64,000 bases of DNA from DASQZT01 sp963728965 (GCA_963728965.1 CAVSMH010000005.1:248001-312000); one strand, 5' to 3'. Positions 1 through 9,107 are shown, counted from the stretch's first letter. Program-made: numbers and translations. The notes: generated by a model not told the origin, from the sequence alone.

Positions 1-554
1 TCGCCGGGGTCTTTGCCGGCGATCCCGAAGAGGCGCATCGCCAGGGCGCGGGGTTTGTGGCAGAAGTACTGCTCGAGACGCTGGATGAGCCGGTCGATGG
101 CGTCATCACGACGGGCGCGGGTTACCCGCTCGATCTTACTTACTACCAATCGATCAAAGGTGTGACGGCGGCCTCGCATATCGTCAAGCCCGGCGGCCGC
201 ATTCTGTTGATGGCCGCCTGCGCGGAGGGTGTCGGCGCTGCCGAGTTCCGGGGGATGGTAGCGGAGGGCGAAAGCGATGCCGCATTCCTCGAACGCATAC
301 GCGGCGTTCCCGTGACCATCGACCAATGGCAGCTCGAGAAACTGGCGCTGGTCACCACCAGGCAGCAGGTGCTCTGGTATGTGCCGGGAGTTCCCGCCGA
401 CGTACGAGGCAAGCTGTGGGGCCGCTCCATGGACAGTGCGGACGCGGCCATCGAAGCAGTGACTGCCGGCCTTGCCCGGAATGCGACGATCGCCGTGATT
501 CCAGAAGGCCCGTACGTGCTCGCCAAGGCGCACGCGCACGAAGTCACGGTCTGA
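1..554 (+). CDS. LarA-like nickel-dependent lactate racemase family protein, C-terminal part
   Basis: The 5' end lies outside the window; the frame is open from base 3. The visible 183 residues begin with a GVFAGDPEEAHRQG stretch and continue with VDGVITTGAGYPLD and a long C-terminal alpha/beta domain with GGRILLMAACAEG. This matches the C-terminal domain of the LarA family, whose best known member racemises lactate with a nickel pincer cofactor. Many LarA paralogues act on other 2-hydroxy acids, so the substrate is open. The N-terminal cofactor-binding half cannot be seen. The gene ends 83 bases before an unrelated outer-membrane protein gene. Confidence 0.75.
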   Translation, partial: AGVFAGDPEEAHRQGAGFVAEVLLETLDEPVDGVITTGAGYPLDLTYYQSIKGVTAASHIVKPGGRILLMAACAEGVGAAEFRGMVAEGESDAAFLERIRGVPVTIDQWQLEKLALVTTRQQVLWYVPGVPADVRGKLWGRSMDSADAAIEAVTAGLARNATIAVIPEGPYVLAKAHAHEVTV

Positions 555-637
555 TTCGGCTTCATTGCTTCATTAACAGACCTCCATTTGGCACGGTACG
601 TGCCCCTTCGGCCTCGCAGTAGCGAGGACTCACTTCC

Positions 638-1240
638 ATGAAACGACTCCTATTCGCCCTCTTGATTGCTCTGGTGCCGGCGTACGCGCAGTGGCGCCAC
701 TTCGGCTCCGACCAGACGCGTCTGACCGGGTACTTTGGCGCCGGCTTCACAACGCCGGTGAATCCTCTCGGTACGCGTCTCGATCCCGGCTGGAATATCG
801 CCGGCGGAGTGGGTGTGACCAACAATTACATCGGCATTATGTTCGATGCCATGTTCACGGACCTGGGGATCAATCGCCGCACCCTGGCGGGGGTGGGCGC
901 ACCGCGAGGAAACCAGAAATACTGGGCACTTACCGCCGATCCCGTGTTCCATGTGAACGAGCGAGGGCCGGTGGATTTCTATGTTACGGCGGGAGGCGGG
1001 CTCTATAGCCAGATTGTGGAATACCGCACGGGATACCGGGGAGACGCTTATTACGGGTATGACGACCTCCTGGGATCCTACACACTGTACCGCCCGGGAG
1101 TGAATGGCGGGGCCGGGTTCTCCTTCCGCCTGGGCTATGGCAACAACATCAAGGTCTTCGCCGAGGCTCGCTTCCACCACATGTTTACGCGTGGCTCGGG
1201 CGCGAGTTTCATCCCGGTGACTATAGGGGTGCGGTTTTAG
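638..1240 (+). CDS. small outer-membrane beta-barrel-like protein
   Basis: This 200-residue protein begins with a clear signal peptide (MKRLLFALLIALVPAYAQ, cleavage after about residue 17). The mature part is rich in Gly, Tyr and Phe, with alternating hydrophobic strands such as NIAGGVGVTNNYIGIMFDAM and VDFYVTAGGGLYS, and it ends in a strand finishing with VRF, as expected for a C-terminal aromatic barrel signature. It therefore looks like an OmpW/opacity-type porin-like barrel found widely in Acidobacteriota. No substrate can be named. A purine-rich GCGAGGA stretch lies about 12 bases before the ATG. The gene seems to be monocistronic. Confidence 0.65.
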   Translation: MKRLLFALLIALVPAYAQWRHFGSDQTRLTGYFGAGFTTPVNPLGTRLDPGWNIAGGVGVTNNYIGIMFDAMFTDLGINRRTLAGVGAPRGNQKYWALTADPVFHVNERGPVDFYVTAGGGLYSQIVEYRTGYRGDAYYGYDDLLGSYTLYRPGVNGGAGFSFRLGYGNNIKVFAEARFHHMFTRGSGASFIPVTIGVRF

Positions 1241-1349
1241 GCAACCGTTCCGGTGGTTCAAGAGCACCAGGCTGGTTCAAATGCACCGCCGCCACAGGAA
1301 CTTCGCAAGTCCTTTGGGGGTGCGGCGCCCACCGGAAGGTTGAATGAGC

Positions 1350-1670
1350 CTATGCTTCCTCGGCCTGGGCCTTGGCCGGAGCAGGTTTTCGGAGACGGGG
1401 CTTCCGGGTGGCGCGCTTGGCGGCAGCCGAGGCCGCGGCTTTCTTAGCTCGAAACTCAGCCCACCGCTTTTTAGTTGCCACGGCGATCCGCTTCCGGGCG
1501 GCCGGGCTCATGCGGCGCCGGCGGCGCGCCGGAGTGACTGACGCTTCCGCTGGCGCGTTTCCCAGCATTCGCTTTAACTCCGCGATGCGCACATCTACTT
1601 CCGCTCGCTTTTGCTCTAAGCCGATCAAGGCCGCTTCGATGAGCATGTCATCCAATTGTAAGGTGGGCAC
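1350..1670 (-). CDS. small basic Lys/Ala/Arg-rich protein, probable nucleic-acid binder
   Basis: This 106-residue protein has an acidic, amphipathic first third (about residues 5-40, likely coiled coil: IGLEQKRAEVDVRIAELKRM). It is followed by a strongly basic tail with RRRRRMSPAARKRIAVATKK and repeated Lys/Ala/Arg, ending KPAPAKAQAEEA. The basic part resembles histone-H1/AT-hook-like tails and the S-x-E/A-A-R-x-R-I-x-x-A-x-x-x-R-W motif of small acidobacterial proteins. Chromatin or RNA binding is an inference from composition only. It lies alone between two plus-strand genes and has its own ATG. Confidence 0.6.
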   Translation of the reverse strand: MPTLQLDDMLIEAALIGLEQKRAEVDVRIAELKRMLGNAPAEASVTPARRRRRMSPAARKRIAVATKKRWAEFRAKKAAASAAAKRATRKPRLRKPAPAKAQAEEA

Positions 1671-1738
1671 AACTCAAGTATAAGCGGTAAGACGATCGTT
1701 CGCCGCGATATGTACAGCAGAGGTAGACTGTCAGTACG

Positions 1739-2188
1739 ATGCGCTTCTCAACAAGCTGTCTTCTCAGCGTCACTGCAGTGCTGTCGCTAGCGGCGCAGAC
1801 TCAGTCCACTCGCAACGATGAGAGTGCAATCCGGGAGCTTGTGCGTCAGTACGTGGCCGCCAGGGAACACACTGACGCCGCGGCGACCGGCCGCCTCTTC
1901 ACCGAAGATGCCGATCAATTGGTTTCGACGGGGGAATGGAGAAAGGGGCGGGAGGAGGTCGTGCGGGGTACGCTGGCGAGCTCGCAGGCGTCCAGCGGTA
2001 AGCGCACCATTACGGTAGAGTCGGTGCGGTTCATCGATTCCGATGTAGCTTTGGCTGAAGGACGCTACGAGATCGCCGGTACCGGCGGAACTGCGACGCG
2101 GCGCATGTGGACGACACTGGTGGTGAAGCGCACGGGATCGGGTTGGCGAATCGCTGCGATTCGAAATATGCTGCCGGCGGGCCGGTGA
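1739..2188 (+). CDS. secreted NTF2-like / SgcJ-EcaC family protein (DUF4440-like)
   Basis: The 149-residue product starts with a signal peptide (MRFSTSCLLSVTAVLSLAAQTQS). The rest fits one NTF2-like cone fold: an N-terminal helix with ESAIRELVRQYVAARE, then LFTEDADQLVSTGEWRKGRE, and paired strands ending TTLVVKRTGSGWRIAAIRNM. Family members range from isomerases to ligand binders, so no reaction is claimed. It appears monocistronic, with its 3' end facing the prepilin peptidase gene. Confidence 0.7.
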   Translation: MRFSTSCLLSVTAVLSLAAQTQSTRNDESAIRELVRQYVAAREHTDAAATGRLFTEDADQLVSTGEWRKGREEVVRGTLASSQASSGKRTITVESVRFIDSDVALAEGRYEIAGTGGTATRRMWTTLVVKRTGSGWRIAAIRNMLPAGR

Positions 2189-2271
2189 GGGCCGGCGATC
2201 GATCTCCGGAGTCTGCGGGGACACCGTCCCGGTGCGGTAGGTCCGAGTGTCCTCCCCAAGGTAAGATCGGT

Positions 2272-2841
2272 CTAAGTGGTGAGGTGGGCGCTGGCTGCGA
2301 GGAAGAAGAGGGTGCCCACGGCGATTACTGCGCCGTGAGGCAGGCCTAGCGATTTCGGATTCTTGACGTCGAGCTCTTCGCGCGTCAGATAGGCCGCTTT
2401 TCCACCCTTCAACTCACCCAGGATGAAGCCGATGTTGCCGAAGGTTTTTGCAACCCGGCGCTTGCGGACGATCAGGATGAGCGCCATGGCGCCGCCGATC
2501 AGGGCTGTGAAGATGAAGATGCCGAACCAGTCCTGCCAGCCGACGAGGGCGCCGACCGCCGCCATGAGTTTCACGTCGCCCGCACCCATGGCGTGCAGGG
2601 CGTAGAAGACGACGTAGATGCCGAATCCAACGGCGAGCCCAATGAGGGAAAAACGCAGCCCCGGCCATCCCGGGCGCAGATCGTTTCTGCCAGTGAAGGT
2701 ATTGAGTGCCAGACCGATCAGGACGCCGCTGACCGTTAGCCAGTTGGGTATACGCCGATACCGCACATCGTATACTGCCGCGCCGAGTACCAAAGTCAAC
2801 AGAATCACTTCGACGCCCGGCGGGGGAAGAGTCAAGCCCAT
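2272..2841 (-). CDS. A24-type prepilin peptidase (CpaA/TadV-like)
   Basis: This polytopic membrane protein of 189 residues carries the two catalytic aspartates of the A24 family in the expected contexts: YDVRYRRIPNWLT near residue 26 and GAGDVKLMAAVGALVG near residue 90. Six or so hydrophobic segments are visible. It lacks the cytoplasmic N-methyltransferase domain of full PilD enzymes, so it is the short CpaA/TadV-like form that cleaves type IV pilin or Flp pilin leaders at the inner membrane. No pilin gene is next to it in the window. The start is the ATG before GLTLPPPG. Confidence 0.88.
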   Translation of the reverse strand: MGLTLPPPGVEVILLTLVLGAAVYDVRYRRIPNWLTVSGVLIGLALNTFTGRNDLRPGWPGLRFSLIGLAVGFGIYVVFYALHAMGAGDVKLMAAVGALVGWQDWFGIFIFTALIGGAMALILIVRKRRVAKTFGNIGFILGELKGGKAAYLTREELDVKNPKSLGLPHGAVIAVGTLFFLAASAHLTT

Positions 2842-2901
2842 CGAGTCACAAGTATAACTCCAGTAGCCTGGCGGGTCTGGTGCTCCCGGCGGGCGGGGAA
2901 G

Positions 2902-4734
2902 CTAGCGCACCTGGCCGGAGACCGGCACCAATCGTGCCGACTGAACCTGGATGCCTTCGCCGTACCGCGCCAGTCCGGGAATCGTGACGGGAAGATGGCC
3001 GCGGATGCTGATCTCGCCCAAAATCGCCTTGACGGCTGCCAGTTCCGAAACTGGCACCGTGCTGAAGGTGGCCAGATAGGCCGCCACGTTGGGGAAATTG
3101 CGCAACAGGTACGGATTGCCGAGCGAGACGAGGGCGACGGGTTTCCCAGTGGCGGCGATGGTCTCCATGGCGTGAGGCAGTTCGCCGGTCAGGCCGACGG
3201 AGCCGCGATTGGCGCCCACCGCAACAAACGCGGCCACCACGTAGCTATCACAGCCGGAGAGGTGCGCTACGGCTTCGTCCAGTTGCGGCTGCGGCATGGA
3301 GGGATCGAGCGCGGCCAGGGAGGTGGCGCGCACGGACCGGCGTCGCATTTCCTGCATGAAGACCTGGCCTTGCGAGGAGTAGCGGCTCTCGGTCATCACC
3401 ACGTAGCAGGCGCGGTCCGGCACGGCGAGCGGAATCAGGCCGTGCTGGTTGCGCACCAGGGTGACGGCGCGGTCGGCGACTTCCTGCGCTTTCTCGTTGG
3501 CTTCGGGCGCGTTCACGACGTCGCTGATGGCTTCGAGATTGACGGAGCGCTTGCGGTCCAGGCCGACCTTTTCTTTGGCGGAGAGAATTTTCGCGACGCT
3601 GGCGGCGATGCGCGCCTTCGCGAGGCGGCCGTTCTCGACGGCGGCGATGACGGCTTTGATGGCGGCATCGGGATCGCTCGGCATGAGCAGGGCGTCGGCG
3701 CCGGCTTCGAGCGCGCGCACGGCCGCATCGCCGGCGCTGAAGCCGTTGGCGATGCCGCGCATCTCGAGGGCATCGGTGACGACCAGGCCCTGAAAGCCGA
3801 GCTGCTTGCGGAGGAGGTCGGTGAGGATGGCGGAGGACAAGGTGGCGGGAAGGTCGGGCGGCGCGAGAGCGGGCACCGCGACGTGAGCGGTCATGATGGA
3901 ATCGACACCGGCTTGAATGGCGGCTTTGAACGGCACCAGCTCGACACGCTCCAGCCGTTCCCGATCGGCCGGAATGGTGGCGAGGTTCATGTGCGTATCG
4001 ACGGCGGTGTCGCCATGACCGGGAAAATGCTTGGCGGTGGTCAGCACGTAGGCGCGGCGATCGGCATGGGCGCCTTCGATGAACGCCCGGACATGGGCGG
4101 CGACATCCGCGGGATCCTCGCCGAACGATCGGATATTGATGATGGGGTTATCGGGATTGTTGTTGACGTCGGCGACCGGGTAGTAGACCCACTGCACGCC
4201 CAAAGCGCGAGCCTCGCGCGCCGTCACTTCGCCTTCATAGCGGGTCAACGCGGGATCGCCGGCGGCGCCAAAAGCCATGGCGTGCGGAAAAGCGGTGGTG
4301 TCGTTCACGCGCATGGAAGCGCCGCGTTCAAAATCGCCGCCGACCAGCAGCGGGACTCGCGACAGACGCTGCATGCGATTGAGGAATGCCGCCACGGCGT
4401 AGGGCTCGGCCTTCTGCACCACGCGGCCGTTGGAGACGTTATTCAGGATCAGCCCACCGATTCGCGTTTCGCGGATGAGGCGCACGAACTTGCGGTATTC
4501 GCGAGAACGCGTATTGGGCGCGTCGCCATGAAAGGCGACGAACACCAATTGCGCCACCTGCTCGCGGAGAGTCATGCCTCGCATCCAGCGGCGCACGGCG
4601 GGCGAGGCGCGACGCACGGCGGCAGGAGCGGCGGAAGCTTTCGGTTTTGGACGTTTTTTCGCGCCGGGCGCAGCGGCCGCGGCGAGGAGCAGGGCTGCGG
4701 CCCAAATCAGGGGACGGGGGACGAGGCGCGCCAC
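2902..4734 (-). CDS. secreted glycoside hydrolase family 3 (NagZ-like beta-N-acetylhexosaminidase)
   Basis: A signal peptide (MARLVPRPLIWAAALLLAAAAA) is followed by a Lys/Ala/Pro linker and a GH3 catalytic barrel (about residues 50-390). The barrel contains the NagZ-type loop KHFPGHGDTAVDTH and the nucleophile region GLVVTDALEMRGI. A C-terminal alpha/beta domain follows (about 420-600), so at 610 residues this is longer than cytoplasmic NagZ. It probably trims N-acetylglucosamine-containing glycans or cell-wall fragments in the periplasm. The Asp/His dyad in the FPGHGDT loop that defines the NagZ branch is present. It runs in the same direction as the receiver gene upstream, with an 18-base gap. 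Confidence 0.87.
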   Translation of the reverse strand: MARLVPRPLIWAAALLLAAAAAPGAKKRPKPKASAAPAAVRRASPAVRRWMRGMTLREQVAQLVFVAFHGDAPNTRSREYRKFVRLIRETRIGGLILNNVSNGRVVQKAEPYAVAAFLNRMQRLSRVPLLVGGDFERGASMRVNDTTAFPHAMAFGAAGDPALTRYEGEVTAREARALGVQWVYYPVADVNNNPDNPIINIRSFGEDPADVAAHVRAFIEGAHADRRAYVLTTAKHFPGHGDTAVDTHMNLATIPADRERLERVELVPFKAAIQAGVDSIMTAHVAVPALAPPDLPATLSSAILTDLLRKQLGFQGLVVTDALEMRGIANGFSAGDAAVRALEAGADALLMPSDPDAAIKAVIAAVENGRLAKARIAASVAKILSAKEKVGLDRKRSVNLEAISDVVNAPEANEKAQEVADRAVTLVRNQHGLIPLAVPDRACYVVMTESRYSSQGQVFMQEMRRRSVRATSLAALDPSMPQPQLDEAVAHLSGCDSYVVAAFVAVGANRGSVGLTGELPHAMETIAATGKPVALVSLGNPYLLRNFPNVAAYLATFSTVPVSELAAVKAILGEISIRGHLPVTIPGLARYGEGIQVQSARLVPVSGQVR

Positions 4735-4752
4735 ATCTCCAGTGTGACAGAT

Positions 4753-5202
4753 TCAGCGCGAGGTCGCGCGCGCACGCGGCACACTACTGCGCTGCTGTCT
4801 GGCTGGCGGCTTTCGAGAGGCCGCGCGGTTCGCCAGGCGGCGCACCCAGCGAACCAGGTGCTGCGGTTCGTGGGCGCTCTTGGCGATGACAACGTCGGCC
4901 CCGGTAGTTTCCTCCGTCAAGCCCAACGGATCCACAAATCCGGAAAGCAGAACCACACGGATGTTGGGGTTCAGCTTTCGAAGGCGTTCGATCAGCTCGG
5001 CGCCATTCATGCGAGGCATGCGATAGTCCGTGACCACCACATCGAAGGGGCAACTCTCGAAGAGACGGAGGGCCTCGTCGCCGTTGGTCGCGATCGTCAC
5101 ACTATAGCCCACTTCCTCCAACAGCGATTTGCGAACGACCAAACCATCGCGATTGTCGTCGACCAGGAGAATTTTGGGAGCAGCGGCGGGGAGAAGTGGC
5201 AT
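4753..5202 (-). CDS. stand-alone response regulator receiver protein
   Basis: One receiver domain (about residues 9-125) of 149 residues: the acidic pair is in ILLVDDNRD, the phosphoacceptor Asp in VVVTDYRMPRMNG and the conserved Lys in VVIAKSA. After it comes only a short Arg/Ser/Pro-rich tail with no output domain. It probably relays phosphate or acts by protein contact. The partner kinase is not visible nearby; the downstream GH3 gene is close but functionally unrelated. Confidence 0.85.
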   Translation of the reverse strand: MPLLPAAAPKILLVDDNRDGLVVRKSLLEEVGYSVTIATNGDEALRLFESCPFDVVVTDYRMPRMNGAELIERLRKLNPNIRVVLLSGFVDPLGLTEETTGADVVIAKSAHEPQHLVRWVRRLANRAASRKPPARQQRSSVPRARATSR

Positions 5203-5363
5203 TGGGAAACGAGTGCGACTTTAACAGGACCGTAACCTCACTGTCAACGAGTTTGCATCGCTCTGAATTACAGCGAGATTTATCGCTTGACAAGCGGGGA
5301 GCGCGTGGGCTTGCGTCGCCAGACCGCGTTGAGGGCGAGTGCGCGGGTGCAGCGGCGGCGGCG

Positions 5364-6494
5364 CTACTCGACTTCGCGAGGCGCCTTGTAGCCGGTCTTG
5401 GCAATGACCTGGTATTTGATCGGCTTGCCTTTTTCGTCCTTCACGGGCAGCGGTTCGTTGGTGGCGGGATTCACCAGTTGCACTTTGATCTTGCGAAACG
5501 TGCCATCGTGCTTTTTATTCGTGGGGGAGTACGTTAGGACGTACTGGTTCCGCAAGGTCTGGTGGATCTGTTGGAATACGGAAGGGTATTCCCCCATGAA
5601 TTTGGGGAAGAATGCCATACCGCCGGTTTCGCGCGCAAAGGTGTTCATCTCGTTGTCGGCCTGCAAAAAGTCCATGCGCTCAATCGACCCCATGTAGGGG
5701 TCGTAGAGCGTACGCAGCAACTGCATCAGGCCGATGGCGTAAATCGGCACGCCGGCTTCCTGCAATTTCTTGCGGGTCTGGTCGAAGGTGATCTTGCTGA
5801 AGGTATCGATGCCGGAGGAGATCAGCACGATGGCTTTGCGTCCCTCGATACCGGACATGCGTTCGGCGGTGTCGGTGATCGCGTCAAAGAGATTCGCTTC
5901 GCTCCAGGCCGCGATCTGGAGCCGCGAGAGGGCCTCCTGGGTCTTGGACCGATCGGTGGTGAAGTCGCTCAGGATTTCGGGCTTGATGTCGTACGCCACT
6001 ACTGCCACGTAGTCTTCGGGTTTCAGCGTGCTGGCGAAGCCCCAGGCAAGTTGCAGCGTTTCATACCAGGCTGGGCCCCAGTACTGCTGGAACTTGTTGC
6101 TGAACTCGATGACCATGGCAACCGTCATCGGCGCTTCACCGACGGTGACGTTTTGAATGGGCTGCGGCACGTTGTCTTCAAGGACGCGGAAGTTTCCCTT
6201 GGGAATGCCGGGAATGAAACGGCCCTTATTATCGATTACGGCCACGTCGACGGTGACGACATCAACATCGCTTTTGAACGTCGCAATATCACCCTCGATC
6301 TTGTCCTTCTTGTTGTACTGGGAAGGAATCTTGGGGAGGCCGCTATCGCCCTTCTTGTCGGCGTCCGGCTTGCGAGGCTTAGCGACGGTCGACCCCGTAT
6401 CCCGGACCGGACCCTGTTCCTGGGCGATGAGCCAGCCGGCCGCAGTCACGACAAGTGCGGCAGCGCACAAACGATGGATGGTAGGGGGTCGCAT
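5364..6494 (-). CDS. VWFA-related acidobacterial-type secreted protein
   Basis: The product starts with a hydrophobic export segment (LCAAALVVTAAGWLIA), then a charged linker, then a beta-rich part with VDVVTVDVAVIDNKGRFIPG and NFRVLEDNVPQ, followed by a von Willebrand A fold. This layout fits the VWFA-related acidobacterial domain family (TIGR03436, named from memory). The metal-site motif that is usually D-x-S-x-S reads E-F-S-N here (in MVIEFSNKF), so classic metal binding may be changed. The domain ends near YVLTYSPTNKKHDGTFRKI, typical of this family. The function is unknown, probably extracytoplasmic protein contacts. Confidence 0.82.
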   Translation of the reverse strand: MRPPTIHRLCAAALVVTAAGWLIAQEQGPVRDTGSTVAKPRKPDADKKGDSGLPKIPSQYNKKDKIEGDIATFKSDVDVVTVDVAVIDNKGRFIPGIPKGNFRVLEDNVPQPIQNVTVGEAPMTVAMVIEFSNKFQQYWGPAWYETLQLAWGFASTLKPEDYVAVVAYDIKPEILSDFTTDRSKTQEALSRLQIAAWSEANLFDAITDTAERMSGIEGRKAIVLISSGIDTFSKITFDQTRKKLQEAGVPIYAIGLMQLLRTLYDPYMGSIERMDFLQADNEMNTFARETGGMAFFPKFMGEYPSVFQQIHQTLRNQYVLTYSPTNKKHDGTFRKIKVQLVNPATNEPLPVKDEKGKPIKYQVIAKTGYKAPREVE

Positions 6495-6560
6495 AAGCGT
6501 ATGTCTCGACGTAACTATATCAGAAGACGCGTCCGCCAGCCGTAGCGTTGCGGTTGTCCG

Positions 6561-7325
6561 TTAGTTTACCCACGGCCCCTTGCCGCCGTGTTTGCGCATG
6601 TAAACCTGGAACTTACGCTTGGCTCGCTGAAGCTTCCACTGGTTGTACGCACCGCGCACGTCGGGCATGTGGAAGAGTGGCCCGGCGACGCGCCGGCGGC
6701 GGCCCATCCGGGACTTCAGGTACACGTAACCAAACGCCATGCCGCCGAGGTGCGCCACGGTGCTGACCCCCGTGTTGGGACCGAAGGTCAACAGTAGTTC
6801 AATGGCGGCGTAGATCATCACCATGTACTTGGCTTTGATGGGAAAGAGAAAACTCATCAGCACGGTTTGGTTGGGGTACAGAACGCCAAAGGCCACCAAC
6901 AGTCCGAAGATCGCACCGGAAGCGCCGATGGTGGGAACACCCCAGTCGCCGATGGCCATGTTGCCCAGCAGCACGCAGACGCCGGCGGCAATTCCGCAGA
7001 GGAAATAGTACTTAAGGAACTGACGGGTTCCCCAGTCGCTTTCGAGTTGTATGCCGAACATCCACAGCGTCAGCATGTTGAACAGCAGGTGCAGCACGCC
7101 GCCGTGCAGGAACATGTAGGTGAAAAGCTGCCACACGAACAAGTTCCGAACGGCACCCTCGGCACTGAGCGCGAGCAGCGCGGTCATATGGCGCTGCAAC
7201 GCCGTTCCCCCGGCAAGATAATACACGATGAAGGCGGCGGTGTTGCTGAGCAGCAGCCATTTGACGCCTGTGGGGAAGTAACCGGAGAAGCCTAATGTTC
7301 TGTACCTGAACCCTCGTTGCGGCAT
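6561..7325 (-). CDS. rhomboid family intramembrane serine protease
   Basis: This is a 254-residue polytopic protein. The catalytic Ser lies in GASGAIFG (about residue 139) and the His in VSTVAHLGGMAFGY (about residue 190), the rhomboid Ser-His dyad, and the HGGVLHLLFNMLTLW motif of loop 1/helix 2 is intact. Six transmembrane segments fit the bacterial rhomboid core. The C-terminus is a basic cytoplasmic tail (GRRRR and KLQRAKRKFQ). It should cleave membrane protein substrates within the bilayer; the substrate is unknown. The gene starts with an ATG before PQRGFRYRTLG. Confidence 0.92.
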   Translation of the reverse strand: MPQRGFRYRTLGFSGYFPTGVKWLLLSNTAAFIVYYLAGGTALQRHMTALLALSAEGAVRNLFVWQLFTYMFLHGGVLHLLFNMLTLWMFGIQLESDWGTRQFLKYYFLCGIAAGVCVLLGNMAIGDWGVPTIGASGAIFGLLVAFGVLYPNQTVLMSFLFPIKAKYMVMIYAAIELLLTFGPNTGVSTVAHLGGMAFGYVYLKSRMGRRRRVAGPLFHMPDVRGAYNQWKLQRAKRKFQVYMRKHGGKGPWVN

Positions 7326-7421
7326 GGCGGGTCTCTATGAAGCTAGAATATCAGATGAAGGGATGAGAACCGTTCGCCGGCCGCGCAAACTCGCGGGCAG
7401 GCGGGCTCCGCATGCGCGGGA

Positions 7422-7736
7422 TTACACGGCATTTTGACGCCGCGCAACGTCAGAAGGCAGGGGTGTCTCCACCTTGCCATAGCGATTCAGAAGGTGGGAA
7501 CACAATTGGAGCAGAATCGCCGCGCCGAGCCAGACCTGCCAGTGGGAGAACAACCCTTCTGGAATGGCAAACCTATTGGTCCAGTTCAGATCGGCGGCGA
7601 TCCGCCACAACCCGAGCACACACGCCACCGCCGCCGAGGGGGTGAGCAACGCAGCCAAAGTCAACGCCACTCGCTTGCTTTTTCCGCGCTTCCGGAGGAA
7701 CTTATAACCTTTGCCTAAGCGGATCCGCAGCACCAT
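7422..7736 (-). CDS. small membrane protein of unknown function
   Basis: I do not recognise this 104-residue protein. It has a basic N-terminus (MVLRIRLGKGYKFLRKRGKSKR), then two clear hydrophobic helices (about residues 24-46 and 66-84) separated by a short Trp/Asn-containing loop, and a polar C-terminus. The basic start followed by paired helices suggests an inner-membrane hairpin with both ends in the cytoplasm. It diverges from the Gfo/Idh oxidoreductase gene; the 67 bases between them must hold both promoters. Confidence 0.5.
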   Translation of the reverse strand: MVLRIRLGKGYKFLRKRGKSKRVALTLAALLTPSAAVACVLGLWRIAADLNWTNRFAIPEGLFSHWQVWLGAAILLQLCSHLLNRYGKVETPLPSDVARRQNAV

Positions 7737-7803
7737 GTCCGTTCGATCCCAATCTAACAGCTTTTTGCGTTAGATTATACATTTCGACAGAAACGAGGAA
7801 CTC

Positions 7804-8970
7804 ATGAAAAGATTGAAAACCGCAGTCTTCGGCACGGGCTTCGTGGGCCGGGTCCACCTGGAGGGCATCCGCCGGGTGGGGCACGTGGAACTTGCCGCGA
7901 TCGGCGAACCGCAGATCGAGAAGGCTAGACAACTCGCCGCCGAATTCGGCGTCGAAAGGACGGAAGCGGACTACCACAAGATCCTGGACGATCCCTCGAT
8001 CGATGCGGTGCATGTGTGCACGCCTAACTTCATGCATTTCCCGATCGCCAAAGACGCGCTGCTGGCGGGGAAGCACGTGCTTTGCGAAAAACCGCTGGCC
8101 ACCTCGGTGGAACAGGCGCGGGAACTGGTGGCGCTCGCCGCCCGGCTGAAGCGCCGCAATGCCACTTTCCACAACCTGCGCTACTACCCCTTGGTGCAGC
8201 ACATGCGTCGCATGCGCGAGGCGGGCGACCTGGGCGAGATCCTGGTAGTGCAGGGCACCTATTCGCAGGATTGGCTGTTGTACGAAACAGACTGGAACTG
8301 GCGGCTGGTTTCGAAGGAGAACGGTCCCTCGCGATGCCTGGCCGACATCGGCTCGCACTGGTGCGACATGGCGGAACACGTCACCGGGCTGCGCATCAGC
8401 TCGGTGTGCGCCGACCTTCAGACGGTCCACAAAATACGCAAGCAGCCCAAGGGGCCCATCGAGACGTTCGCCGGCAAAACGCTGCGTCCGGAGGATTACA
8501 TCGAGACACCCATCGATACGGAAGACTTCGCAGCGGTGGTGTTCCGGATGGGCGAGCGCACGCGCGGCGCGTTCACGGCGAGCCAGGTCTCGGCGGGACG
8601 GAAGAACCGGCTGAACCTCGAAATCTACGGCACCAAAGGCGGCGTGTCCTGGGACCAGGAGCGTCCCGACGAGTTGTGGATCGGACAGCGCAACTCGAAC
8701 AACCAGATCATCGTGAAAGACCCGTCGCTGTTGAAGGAAAGGGCGCGGCCGTTTGCCGACCTGCCGGGCGGCCATAGCGAGGGCTACGACGACACGTTCA
8801 AACAGGTATTCCGCCGCTTCTATCAATCGATCGCCGACCCGGAAGCCGAGCCGGAGTACCCGCAATTCGCCGACGGCCTGCGCCAGTTGACCATTCTCGA
8901 AGCGGAACTCGAGAGCAACGCCAAGCGCGGCTGGGTGGACGTGCCGGCCGGACAGACAGCCGCGGCGTAA
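7804..8970 (+). CDS. Gfo/Idh/MocA family NAD(P)-dependent oxidoreductase
   Basis: The N-terminal Rossmann fold starts with the dinucleotide loop FGTGFVGRVHLEG. The conserved E-K-P motif of the family lies in HVLCEKPLATS (about residue 98), with the C-terminal alpha/beta domain containing NEIG-like substrate-site elements such as CLADIGSHWCDMAEH. The enzyme likely oxidises or reduces a sugar or cyclitol. It has 388 residues, normal for the family, and no signal peptide, so it is cytoplasmic, unlike the two paralogues near 43 and 49.5 kb. A GAGGAA ribosome-binding site precedes the ATG. The hydrolase remnant follows on the same strand. Confidence 0.9.
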   Translation: MKRLKTAVFGTGFVGRVHLEGIRRVGHVELAAIGEPQIEKARQLAAEFGVERTEADYHKILDDPSIDAVHVCTPNFMHFPIAKDALLAGKHVLCEKPLATSVEQARELVALAARLKRRNATFHNLRYYPLVQHMRRMREAGDLGEILVVQGTYSQDWLLYETDWNWRLVSKENGPSRCLADIGSHWCDMAEHVTGLRISSVCADLQTVHKIRKQPKGPIETFAGKTLRPEDYIETPIDTEDFAAVVFRMGERTRGAFTASQVSAGRKNRLNLEIYGTKGGVSWDQERPDELWIGQRNSNNQIIVKDPSLLKERARPFADLPGGHSEGYDDTFKQVFRRFYQSIADPEAEPEYPQFADGLRQLTILEAELESNAKRGWVDVPAGQTAAA

Positions 8971-9107
8971 GACCAGACCTTCCCCGGAGGGACGGACTCC
9001 ATCACCCGCACTCCTGGTCGGGGTGGTGCAGCCTGTTGCGAAAGACGTTCGCGGCGGGCGGATTGCTTGCCGATCAACTGTACGGCACCAATCCTTACAA
9101 TCCCGCC

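Noticed and set aside
2995..5235. 746-residue open frame opposite the GH3 and receiver genes
   Set aside because: It is a mirror frame produced by GC-rich codon use; the minus strand holds clear families with motifs, while this frame has a His/Gly/Asp-rich, low-similarity composition.
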